A stretch of DNA of 64,000 bases from contig CACZCQ010000003.1 of the NCBI GenBank assembly GCA_902779765.1, positions 1 through 64,000 on the forward strand. The letters run 5' to 3'. The notes under the pieces are model-generated. The model was not told the DNA's origin. It was given only the letters and a program-made list of their open reading frames with translations, and searched no databases. Below, one piece after another: positions 41,801 to 48,845 of the stretch. The stretch's first letter is position 1. The number at the start of each line of letters is the position of its first letter. The position numbers were made by a program, and so were the translations under genes. This DNA comes from an uncultured Bacteroidia bacterium (lineage in GTDB: Bacteria > Bacteroidota > Bacteroidia > Bacteroidales > UBA932).

Positions 41801-41935
41801 CCCCTTGCGACAGTCATCGTGTACGGTCTCCTGTTCTCCACGATCATTACCCTGTTCATCCTTCCCACCCTGTATTACCTGATGGAGAAGCGTGTGGAAA
41901 TGAAACCCAAGAAAGACAATGAAGAAGATTTTTAG
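38828..41935 (+). CDS. CzcA-family heavy-metal efflux RND pump
   Basis: An inner-membrane proton/cation antiporter of 1035 aa, full length for the family. Helix 4 carries the heavy-metal RND proton-relay signature DFGILVDGAIVMME near residues 398-411, with two Asp and one Glu, which separates it from drug pumps. Both porter and docking domains and the second half (VGFIALFGLTIQNGVIMISHI) are intact. The ion cannot be fixed from the sequence; the signature fits divalent cations such as zinc, cobalt or cadmium better than copper/silver. Its last 17 bases overlap the TolC gene. Confidence 0.93.
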   Translation: MDAFFKYLLRRRWLVASIFFVLCLFGIYSWTRLSIDAYPDIADVTVHVVTQIPGLAAEEIEQQITIPLERALNGLPSLTMMRGKNSFGLSLIVLVFEDGTDDYWARQRVQECIGDVELPYDAVPELNPLTSPTGEIYRYVLVGDNSISLRELSDLNQWTVIPALKQVQGVADVSNFGGLTTQYQIEIDPDKLAAYDLSLDEVTEALERNNSNAGGSRISVGDVSYVIRGIGQVTDLEDMGGIVVKSDDGVPVFLRDLGELKYGNLERKGILGYVDDEVSFSDGVEGIVQMLRYQNPSEVLSKVHKVVDNLNENVLPENVRIKMFLDRTELVGTTLHTVQHTLLFGMLLVIAILLLFLGSPRSALAVAITIPIALLFAFILMHLTGIPANLLSLGAIDFGILVDGAIVMMETVLKLREEDTSKPLYGDSVVSHVKEVARPILFSTLIIIMAYLPLFTFERIEKKLFTPMAYTVGYALLGALSVALILIPGLSYAIYKKPGKVFRNKFMERLNVRYKGLTSRLLHNPKSVFTTMGVILAAVIVMFITVGKDFLPNLDEGGIWIQAQTPPGISLEKSSQMADELRNTLKDEFEEVTYVMTQVGRDDAGSEEFTSSHIEICVGLKPYSEWKFGKTKEDLVEEMSERISRMPGYIVGFSQPIIDMVMDQIAGSHSDLAMKIYGEDLDEARRIAEEVQKVISGIKGAADVVIDQEPPLPQLKIKVDREKVAYYGIGVADVSDLIETAIGGRAVSQVFVGSKVYDVICRFREESRDTPEMIANLPLVTASGSRIPLSAVADITTELGPSTIVREMGKRHQIVRVNLRGKDLSTFVREADEKIAREVSYDHTAFSLKWDGQFENQNRAYSRLAIIIPFVLALMFLMLFWAFGYFRQAALLISLLPLALFGGLLALNVRGMTFNVSSAVGFIALFGLTIQNGVIMISHINGLRKKGVLLYDAVVEGASHRLRPVLMTATVAVLGLLPASLATGIGSDVQRPLATVIVYGLLFSTIITLFILPTLYYLMEKRVEMKPKKDNEEDF

Positions 41936-43151
41936 CTTGCTGGCCGTCGCCTTCCTTCCATTCGGAGTATCGGCGCAGACTTTCGATTCATTCATGTCCG
42001 CAGTCGAGAAACACAACTCCGGCTATCTCGCGGAAAAATACAATATCGACATTGCGGAGGCCAATACCCAGGCCGCCAAGGTGTTCAACGATCCCGAGCT
42101 GTCGGTCGAATACGGTGACAACCAGGACCGCGTGCTGATGATGGGCCGTTCCCTTGAAGCGGGGTTATCCTACAGCTTCAACCTGGGGAATCCCAGGAAG
42201 GCCAGGATATCCGTTGCAAGGAGCGAGGAAGAGATCACAAAAGCCCTGGTAGCGGACTATTTCCGCAATCTCCGAAGGGATGCCATGGTTGCCTGGGCGG
42301 AAGCCTGGGAAGCCAGGGAGATGGGTTCGCTCAAGAAGTCCTCTGCCGAAAGCATGGCTTCCCTGGCCGCTTCCGACAGCCTCAGGGCTGCGGCTGGTGA
42401 GATTGGAAGGATAGATGCGAAGCAGTCCTCCATCGAGGCGCGGGCGTTCAGGGGTGAGTGGCTCATGGCGCAGGCTGAATATTCAAACGCATTGACAAAC
42501 CTTTCCGTCCTTTCCGGAGGCATGCCATTCACTGACATTGAATATGGGGACCTCCGTCCGGCTACGGTCGATCCCTCGGTGGAGGCCCTCGTCGCCATGG
42601 CCCTGGACAGGAGGACGGACTTGAAGGCTGCCCTTCTGTCAAAGGATCTGTCAGAGAAGAACCTGGCCCTGGTCCGTGCGGAGATGGCCCCTGAAATAGG
42701 GTTGAACATGGGATATTCCTATAATAAGGAAGTACGCAACGAGATTGCGCCTGCTCCGAAATTCAACGGTGTGACCGTCGGAGTTGCGATCCCGCTGAAG
42801 TTCTCATCGGCCAACAAGGGTAACCGCAGGGCTGCGGAAAGCGCTGTGTTGCAAGCCGATGCCGCTTATGAGGAGGCCAGCAGGCAGATAGAGGCTGAAG
42901 TCAGGATAGCCTGGGCTTCGTATCAGGCTGCCCTCAAGGCTGCCGAGGAGTGTTCCGACGGCATGCTAGCCGATGCCGCCGAGATCCTGGAAAGCAGGAA
43001 GAAGGCCTACCGCCAGGGAGAGTCGTCACTTCTGGACTATCTGCTTGCGGTGCGGGTGTACAATGACACGGCCGAGTCATGCATCGGCGCCAAGGCTGCC
43101 CTGTTCTCATCCTGGGCGGAATTGCTTGCCGCTGTCGGGACCGATCTGTAG
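41919..43151 (+). CDS. TolC-family outer-membrane efflux channel (CzcC-like)
   Basis: A 410-aa exported channel subunit (signal peptide 1-19, SAQT). Long amphipathic helices are organised as two structural repeats. The second repeat has ALVRAEMAPEIGLNMGYSYNKE and a helical end with SRKKAYRQGESSLLDYLLAVRVYNDTAE, typical of the outer-membrane efflux protein family. It completes the tripartite pump with the adaptor and CzcA-like genes and starts inside the 3' end of the pump gene, implying translational coupling. Confidence 0.92.
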   Translation: MKKIFSLLAVAFLPFGVSAQTFDSFMSAVEKHNSGYLAEKYNIDIAEANTQAAKVFNDPELSVEYGDNQDRVLMMGRSLEAGLSYSFNLGNPRKARISVARSEEEITKALVADYFRNLRRDAMVAWAEAWEAREMGSLKKSSAESMASLAASDSLRAAAGEIGRIDAKQSSIEARAFRGEWLMAQAEYSNALTNLSVLSGGMPFTDIEYGDLRPATVDPSVEALVAMALDRRTDLKAALLSKDLSEKNLALVRAEMAPEIGLNMGYSYNKEVRNEIAPAPKFNGVTVGVAIPLKFSSANKGNRRAAESAVLQADAAYEEASRQIEAEVRIAWASYQAALKAAEECSDGMLADAAEILESRKKAYRQGESSLLDYLLAVRVYNDTAESCIGAKAALFSSWAELLAAVGTDL

Positions 43152-43194
43152 TCTTCGTCAGATAACCGAAATAGACCTTTCAACCATTTGAACG

Positions 43195-43331
43195 TGCCAT
43201 GTGGTCCAGTTTGTACACCACATGGTATGTTTTACCTATGAAAATGTGCCATGTGGTCCAGTTTGAGCACCACATAGTGTGTTTTACCTATAAATGTGTG
43301 TCATGTGGTCCTGGAATTGAACCACATGGCG
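43195..43331. repeat. 52-bp tandem repeat, two full and one partial copy, each with an inverted repeat
   Basis: Copies begin at 43195, 43247 and 43299, exactly 52 bases apart. The first two share GTGGTCCAGTTTG and GTTTTACCTAT almost unchanged; the third diverges after its loop. Each copy contains CCATGTGGT or a close variant paired with ACCACATGG or a close variant across an 11-base spacer, for example 43197-43205 with 43217-43225. RNA from each copy could fold into a hairpin on either strand. It fills the gap after the efflux operon. A further 11-bp duplication (AAGCCGGTGAG) lies at 43333-43354. Confidence 0.85.
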
Positions 43332-43405
43332 CAAGCCGGTGAGAAGCCGGTGAGAGGTGTTTGAAAAGTCTGGACAGTTTCTTATTTTTATGTCAGTTCA
43401 AAATA

Positions 43406-45223
43406 ATGGATATGACCAGACACATTTCTTTTGCTTTAGGGGTGATGATCACTGCGGTGCTGTCCTTCGTCCTCTCCGCTTGTTCCGGAGAAAAGGCTGA
43501 GGAGGCAGTGTGGGGCGACTACGTGGTCGCATGCGGGGATTCAGACCTGTATATCGTCGACGCTTCGAAGTCCACGGATGACTCTCTTGCAGTCCTGTGG
43601 CATTGGAACGTATTCGAGTCCTATGGCCAGATTCCGGACGATTACAGGCACAAGATCCGGGTCCTTGACGATTGCAAGCCGGTTGACGGAGGAGAGCGCC
43701 TCCTCCTCACTTCTTCTGCAGGCGGAACCCTTCTGTTGGACATAGCCACCAGGAAATGCCTCTTCTATGCCAGCACGCCTATGGCCCATTCCGCGGACAA
43801 GCTTCCTGGCGACAGGATCGCCGTGGCCAACTCGACCAATCCTCTGGGCAACAGCCTCGAGATATACGATGTGTCCAATCCGGATGTTTGCATATGGAAG
43901 GATACCCTGTACAGCGGCCACGGGGCTGTCTGGTCGGAAAAGTATTCATCACTCTTCGCACTTGGATTCGATGAATTGAGAAGATATTCCCTCAAGGACT
44001 GGGAGACCGACTCACCTTCACTTGTCCTTGAAGAGACATTCAAGCTTCCGGGAACCGGAGGCCATGACCTCGGAAAGGCAGGGGAGGACGCCCTGACCGT
44101 AACCAATACGACGGGGACCTATCTGTTCGACATACAGGGGAAGGCTTTCTCACCCTTCGCGCCCCTTGAAGGCGTCCGGCACGTCAAGTCTCTTAACTAC
44201 GACCCCGCCACCGGAAAGGTGGTGTACACTGTGGCGGAGACCAGCTGGTGGACCAGCCACGTCTATATGAAGGGCCCTGACAAGGTGTTGGGATTCGATC
44301 CCGAATGGAGGCTCTACAAGGTCAGGGTTCTGCCCGGGCTTAAGTTCACTCCGGAACCTGATCCTTCCGTCCGCTGCGAGGGTACGAACCTGCGCATCTT
44401 CGACGACAATATCTGGCAGTATGACTCGGAGAATATTCCCGAGAAGTGGCTGCCGCTGGGAATCGATCCTCGTGATTCGGTCCGGAGCATCGGTTTCGCC
44501 AAACTTGTCTCCGATTACAAGCCTGACATCGTGACCCTGCAGGAGTATTCATCCCACATGGACGCCCGCCTGGCTCCCAAGCTCAGTGCCCTGGGATTTA
44601 CGAACGCCTGCGAGGAGGACGGTTCCTGGAATTTTACGCCCATATTCTTCGACAGCACGGCGGTGGAGCTCCTGAAGGTCAGGTACAACCTCTATACTCC
44701 CAAGACTTACAGCAATGCCAACACCAAGTCTTTCACCTCCGCGGTTTTCCGTCATCGTGGGACTGACAGGGTATTCGCAATCCTGAATACCCACCTCTGG
44801 TGGAAACCGGATGAACAGCAACCCGGCAGCGAGATGGCAAGGGCATCCCAGATACGCCTGATGATGGCTGAATCAGATGCCCTCAAGGCCGAATACGGAT
44901 GTACGGTATTCCTTATGGGAGACATGAACTGCGAGGAGGGGACCGTTCCCATAAGGCAGTTGACGGAAGGCGGTTACATACCTTGCTACAAGGTGGCGAA
45001 GGTATTCGGTGACAACAATAACGGGCACCATCGCTGCGATCCGAGCGGGTATTCGGCGGAGAGCAACCGAAAGGGACCCGACCGTGCGACCGGCGCCCTC
45101 GACCATTTCTTCATCCACAATGCCCAGGAAGGCGTGGAGGTGCTGAAGTACTTCTGTATTCTGGATGATTATACCCTTCCCCTGACGGATCATTATCCGA
45201 ATTATGTCGACGTCAGGTTGTAA
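43406..45223 (+). CDS. DUF6528 propeller fused to an endonuclease/exonuclease/phosphatase domain, lipoprotein
   Basis: A 605-aa exported lipoprotein with lipobox LSAC in FVLSACSGE. Residues about 30-315 form a DUF6528-like beta-propeller (VVACGDSDLYIVDAS, HSADKLPGDRIAVANSTNPLGNSLEIYD, HVKSLNYDPATGKVVYTVAETSWW). Residues about 325-605 are an EEP-fold phosphodiesterase or nuclease: VTLQEYS (metal Glu), LNTHLWW (His), FLMGDMNCEE (Asp/Asn), ALDHFFI and LTDHYPNYVDV (Asp/His). The active site looks complete. Possible substrates are extracellular DNA or phosphoester lipids. The upstream TTG at 43361 is rejected in favour of ATG 43406 (or 43412), which begin a good signal peptide. It overlaps ptsI by 11 bases at the 3' end. 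Confidence 0.85.
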   Translation: MDMTRHISFALGVMITAVLSFVLSACSGEKAEEAVWGDYVVACGDSDLYIVDASKSTDDSLAVLWHWNVFESYGQIPDDYRHKIRVLDDCKPVDGGERLLLTSSAGGTLLLDIATRKCLFYASTPMAHSADKLPGDRIAVANSTNPLGNSLEIYDVSNPDVCIWKDTLYSGHGAVWSEKYSSLFALGFDELRRYSLKDWETDSPSLVLEETFKLPGTGGHDLGKAGEDALTVTNTTGTYLFDIQGKAFSPFAPLEGVRHVKSLNYDPATGKVVYTVAETSWWTSHVYMKGPDKVLGFDPEWRLYKVRVLPGLKFTPEPDPSVRCEGTNLRIFDDNIWQYDSENIPEKWLPLGIDPRDSVRSIGFAKLVSDYKPDIVTLQEYSSHMDARLAPKLSALGFTNACEEDGSWNFTPIFFDSTAVELLKVRYNLYTPKTYSNANTKSFTSAVFRHRGTDRVFAILNTHLWWKPDEQQPGSEMARASQIRLMMAESDALKAEYGCTVFLMGDMNCEEGTVPIRQLTEGGYIPCYKVAKVFGDNNNGHHRCDPSGYSAESNRKGPDRATGALDHFFIHNAQEGVEVLKYFCILDDYTLPLTDHYPNYVDVRL

Positions 45224-46745
45224 GGCCTGATATGGAAGGCGATGCCAGGCTGAGGCTGTCGACCCCGGTCCGGCAGAAAAACTCCATTGCCTTTGCATCA
45301 GCCGCAGCTTCCCCGCATACTCCTACCGGGATGCCGACCTTCCCGGCAGCTTCCACCACCATCCCGACCGCTCTCGCCACTGCAGGGTCAAGAGGATTGT
45401 AAAGATATGATACCGAGGAGTTTCCGCGGTCGGCCGCCATTACGTACTGGGTGAGGTCGTTGGTTCCTATGCTGAAGAAATCCACCTCTTGGGCCAGGAG
45501 GTCCGATACGAGCACCGCCGCAGGAGTCTCCACCATTATCCCGACCTTGATGTCATTGTCGAAGGGTGTACCGGAAGCCTTGAGTCCTTCCATGCATTCT
45601 GAAACCAAAGCCTTGGCAGCGGTCACTTCATCTACCCGTGTGATCATAGGAAGCATGATCCTGACGGTACCGTATGCGCTTGCCCTCAGGATCGCCCGTA
45701 TCTGTGCCTTGAACAACTCCGGCCGGGACAGGGATATCCTGATGGCCCGCATGCCAAGGAAGGGATTGTCTTCCTTAGGAATATCCAGTCCCGGAACCGC
45801 CTTGTCGCCGCCTATGTCCATGGTCCTGATGGTGATCGGCCTGCCCTCGCAGGCCTCCACGGCTTGCCTGTAGATACGGTACTGCTCTTCTTCCGACGGG
45901 AGACCGTTCCTGTCCATGAAAAGGAACTCCGTCCTGAACAGTCCTATTCCTTCGGCTCCGCCGGCAATGGCTTCCTTGATATCTTCGACCGAACCCGCAT
46001 TCGCAAATATCCTGATTCCGGATTCCCTGACGAGCCTTCGGATTTCTTCGGGGACTGTATTGTCATTCCCGATCCCTTTCCGGAATGTCTCGGTTTCTTT
46101 TTCTGCCGGATTGATCCGGACCTCGGCCCTGCCGCCATCGACAAGGAGGTAATCACCATCTTTTATTGCATCGATGTCGACTCCGAGGACAACGGGTACG
46201 CCGCGACTCCGGGCGATTATGCACACGTGGCTTGTAACGCTGCCCTTCCGGGTTACCAGTGCCCTGACCTTGCTGAAATCCATCCTGGCCGTATCGGAGG
46301 GAAAGAGTTCTTCGGCCACCAGGACTGAATCGTCGGGGATGTCCGCAAACTGGTTGGATGAGTCTCCGCAAAGGCTTTCCACAATGCCCCTGCACACGTC
46401 GCGGACGTCGTCTGCACGCGCTGCCATATAATCGTCCCCGCATCCGGACAGCATGGCTGCAATTCCCTCGGCGGCAGCCTCCACGGCCTCCCGCGGTGCC
46501 ATGCCTTCGGCGATATTGTTCTCAATGGTTTCCAGCAGGAGCGGATCGTCCAGCATCTCGAGGTGGGCGGAGAATATGTCGGGAGAGGAACTCCCTGCAA
46601 TCAGGCTGCGCAGCCGTTCCCGTTCGCAGTCCATGGCCTCCGGGAGGATCCTTGCTTCCGATCCACGGGTTCCCCTCACGAGGACCCGGGCGGTCCCCAT
46701 GGCCAGTCCTCCGACGGAGGAGTTGGATTTCAGGATTGACGTCAT
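45213..46745 (-). CDS. ptsI: PTS enzyme I (phosphoenolpyruvate-protein phosphotransferase)
   Basis: A cytoplasmic enzyme that passes phosphate from PEP to HPr. At 510 aa it is about 60 residues shorter than usual, mainly in the N-terminal HPr-binding region. The phospho-acceptor H173 lies in GSVTSHVCIIARS. GIGLFRTEFLFMDR, FFSIGTNDLTQYVMAADRGN and the active-site Cys in GVCGEAA confirm the PEP-binding barrel. It overlaps ptsH by 4 bases (ATGA) and is third in the PTS operon. Confidence 0.92.
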   Translation of the reverse strand: MTSILKSNSSVGGLAMGTARVLVRGTRGSEARILPEAMDCERERLRSLIAGSSSPDIFSAHLEMLDDPLLLETIENNIAEGMAPREAVEAAAEGIAAMLSGCGDDYMAARADDVRDVCRGIVESLCGDSSNQFADIPDDSVLVAEELFPSDTARMDFSKVRALVTRKGSVTSHVCIIARSRGVPVVLGVDIDAIKDGDYLLVDGGRAEVRINPAEKETETFRKGIGNDNTVPEEIRRLVRESGIRIFANAGSVEDIKEAIAGGAEGIGLFRTEFLFMDRNGLPSEEEQYRIYRQAVEACEGRPITIRTMDIGGDKAVPGLDIPKEDNPFLGMRAIRISLSRPELFKAQIRAILRASAYGTVRIMLPMITRVDEVTAAKALVSECMEGLKASGTPFDNDIKVGIMVETPAAVLVSDLLAQEVDFFSIGTNDLTQYVMAADRGNSSVSYLYNPLDPAVARAVGMVVEAAGKVGIPVGVCGEAAADAKAMEFFCRTGVDSLSLASPSISGLTT

Positions 46746-47005
46746 GCTTCCAATCTGCCAAGGAAGAGGACGATTTCTTCAGCAGCCCTTTCCTCGTCCG
46801 GTCCTTCTGCCATGATTTCAATCTCCGTCCCTTTCTTCAGGCCGAGGGAAAGGAGGGACAGTATGCTTGAAGCATTGACTTTCTTCGCCGGGGTTGCGAT
46901 CGAGACAGCAGTACCGGGGAAGGATTTCACGAGCTTGACCAGATCTCCCGCCGGACGGGCGTGGAGACCGTTCGCGGCCTCAATGGTCAACTTCTTGACA
47001 GTCAT
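46742..47005 (-). CDS. ptsH: PTS phosphocarrier HPr
   Basis: An 87-aa phosphocarrier. H15 in ANGLHARPAG is the phosphorylation site. S46/S47 in VNASSILSLLSLGL sits at the regulatory serine position. The length is standard. It lies 1 base after mtlA and overlaps ptsI by 4 bases. Confidence 0.94.
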   Translation of the reverse strand: MTVKKLTIEAANGLHARPAGDLVKLVKSFPGTAVSIATPAKKVNASSILSLLSLGLKKGTEIEIMAEGPDEERAAEEIVLFLGRLEA

Positions 47006-47006
47006 A

Positions 47007-48779
47007 TCATTTCAATATTTCGAATATCTCATCGGCGCTGGCGGAATGGGACAGCTTCCCGAGGGTTTCCTCATCCTCGAGGACCGAGGATACCTTTGCC
47101 AGAAGGTCCAGATGCTCATCACCCTTGCCGGCTATTCCGATCACCAGGTAGGCCTTCTCATCGCCGAAGTCCACTCCGTCGGGGTATTGAAGGACGACTA
47201 TTCCGCTCCGGAGCACTTTCTCCTTCGATCCGGAGGTTCCGTGGGGGATTGCAACTCCGGCACCCATATATGTCGTGGTCAGCTGCTCCCTTTCGAGCAT
47301 CGATTCCGAATATCCCTCCATCACGCAGCCGGATCCTTCCAGCATCCTTCCGGCCCGGAGGATGGCTTCTTCCTTGGTCTCCGAAGGGAGGCCTGAAATG
47401 ACGTTCCTGCGGAGCAACGGTCCATCCTCTTCCAGGACCTGAGGGGTCTTGAGGCGGGCGACGAGCTCGTCGAGCCTGGGATCCGAGATGAAGTTGGTGA
47501 TCTGGACCACCTCATGGCCGTGGATCCTAGCCGCAAGCACGCTCTGGCATACGACTATGTCTGCATCTTCGGGAATGGAATCAACCGCACAGTTGGTGCA
47601 GGTGATCCCGTTTATGTTGTTCTTAAGGAGCTTGGCCTTGAAACGTGTGGCTCCCAGGGCGCTGGATCCCATGCCGGCATCGCAGGCAAAAACTATCTTG
47701 CGGACCGTGCCGGGAAGGGCCGGGAGCGGTTCTGAACCATTCTCAGGAGTTTTTTCCTCATCCTCTCCATTAAAGTCGGGACGGGCCTTGACCATCGGGA
47801 TGGCCAGGAGGAAGGACACGACGGTCCCTATGATCACTCCCAGTATGCCGATGAAGAGCCTGCCTTTGGGGGACATCAGGATAATCGAAATCAGGCTGCC
47901 GGGGGATGCCGGGGCTACGAGTCCGAAGTTGGTCAATGTGAAGAAGAGCAGGGCACAGATATTCCCGGTCATCACTGCCAGCAGGAGGATCGGCCTGGCC
48001 AGGACGTACGGGAAGTAGATTTCATGGATTCCGCCGAAAAGCTGTATCACGGCGGCGCCGGGTGCGGAGTCCCGCGTCATGCCCTTGCCGAATGCCCAGC
48101 AGGCCAGAAGTATTCCGAGGCCGGGGCCTGGGTTGGGATCGACGAGGAACAGCATCGACTGGCCGACTTCAGCTGCCTGCTGGATGCCCAGGGGCGTCAT
48201 TATCCCGTGGTTTACGGCATTGTTCAGGAACAGGACCTTTGCCGGATCGACCAGGACCGCCAGAAGAGGATTCATCTTGTGGGCCAGCATCCAGTCGACA
48301 CCGGAACTGAGCATTCTCGTGAGTGAGTCGACCACGTGGCCGATCACGAGATAACCGGTGATGGCCAGGAGCATTGCGATGATTCCCAGGGAGAAATTGT
48401 CCACCAGCATCTCGAATCCGGCTCCGACCTTCCCTTCGACGGCCTTGTCGAAGCGTTTGACGCACCAGCCTGCGATGGGTCCCATGATCATGGCCCCGAG
48501 GAACATGGGCGTGTCGGTCCCGATTATGACTCCCATGGCCGCAACCGCTCCTGCGACACCACCGCGGTAGCCGCCTACGTTCTTTCCTGCGGTGAAAGCT
48601 ATGAGGGTGGGGAGCAGGTATTTCAGCATCGGAGAGACCATCCTGGCGATGTTCTCGTTGGGACACCAGCCTCCCGGAATGAACAAGGCGGTGATCAGGC
48701 CCCAGGCGATGAATGCTCCGATGTTCGGCATCACCATCGCGCTCAGGCTCCTTCCGAATCTTTGGATCTGCTCTCTCAT
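47007..48779 (-). CDS. mtlA: Mannitol-type PTS permease EIICBA
   Basis: A 590-aa fused permease that imports and phosphorylates a hexitol, most likely D-mannitol. EIIC covers residues 1-335 with LFLNNAVNHGIMTPLGIQQ and GGIHEIYFPYVL (249-260), both close to MtlA. EIIB covers about 358-445 with phospho-Cys C366 in FACDAGMGSSALG. EIIA covers about 452-590 with H513 in GVAIPHGTSG. The ATG at 48779 is chosen over an upstream start at 48827, which lies across the rpoC terminator. No mannitol-1-phosphate dehydrogenase or MtlR-type regulator is in the window. Confidence 0.91.
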   Translation of the reverse strand: MREQIQRFGRSLSAMVMPNIGAFIAWGLITALFIPGGWCPNENIARMVSPMLKYLLPTLIAFTAGKNVGGYRGGVAGAVAAMGVIIGTDTPMFLGAMIMGPIAGWCVKRFDKAVEGKVGAGFEMLVDNFSLGIIAMLLAITGYLVIGHVVDSLTRMLSSGVDWMLAHKMNPLLAVLVDPAKVLFLNNAVNHGIMTPLGIQQAAEVGQSMLFLVDPNPGPGLGILLACWAFGKGMTRDSAPGAAVIQLFGGIHEIYFPYVLARPILLLAVMTGNICALLFFTLTNFGLVAPASPGSLISIILMSPKGRLFIGILGVIIGTVVSFLLAIPMVKARPDFNGEDEEKTPENGSEPLPALPGTVRKIVFACDAGMGSSALGATRFKAKLLKNNINGITCTNCAVDSIPEDADIVVCQSVLAARIHGHEVVQITNFISDPRLDELVARLKTPQVLEEDGPLLRRNVISGLPSETKEEAILRAGRMLEGSGCVMEGYSESMLEREQLTTTYMGAGVAIPHGTSGSKEKVLRSGIVVLQYPDGVDFGDEKAYLVIGIAGKGDEHLDLLAKVSSVLEDEETLGKLSHSASADEIFEILK

Positions 48780-48784
48780 TGATG

Positions 48785-48792
48785 TAAATATA
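48785..48792 (-). promoter_or_regulatory. Near-consensus -7 box directly before mtlA
   Basis: On the minus strand this reads TATATTTA (last base off consensus), then 5 bases, then the ATG at 48779. It begins right after the rpoC terminator. Confidence 0.45.
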
Positions 48793-48793
48793 T

Positions 48794-48824
48794 GAAAAAA
48801 ATCCGGCCTTTCAAGGGCCGGATT
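48794..48824 (-). terminator. Intrinsic terminator of the rpoBC operon
   Basis: A 9-bp GC-rich stem (48800-48808 with 48816-48824, AATCCGGCC) with a 7-base loop is followed on the minus strand by a run of seven Ts. It lies 21 bases after the rpoC stop codon. Confidence 0.85.
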
Positions 48825-48845
48825 CATTTCTGTGCGTGCTCGTTA

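Noticed and set aside
43195..43331. Possible CRISPR array
   Set aside because: Only three units with a 52-base period, and the intervening sequence is itself conserved between units, so there are no unique spacers. No cas genes are nearby.
45213..45223. Overlap of ptsI with the DUF6528-EEP gene as a sign of a wrong frame
   Set aside because: Both proteins keep their conserved C-terminal motifs to within a few residues of the stop, so the 11-base convergent overlap appears real.
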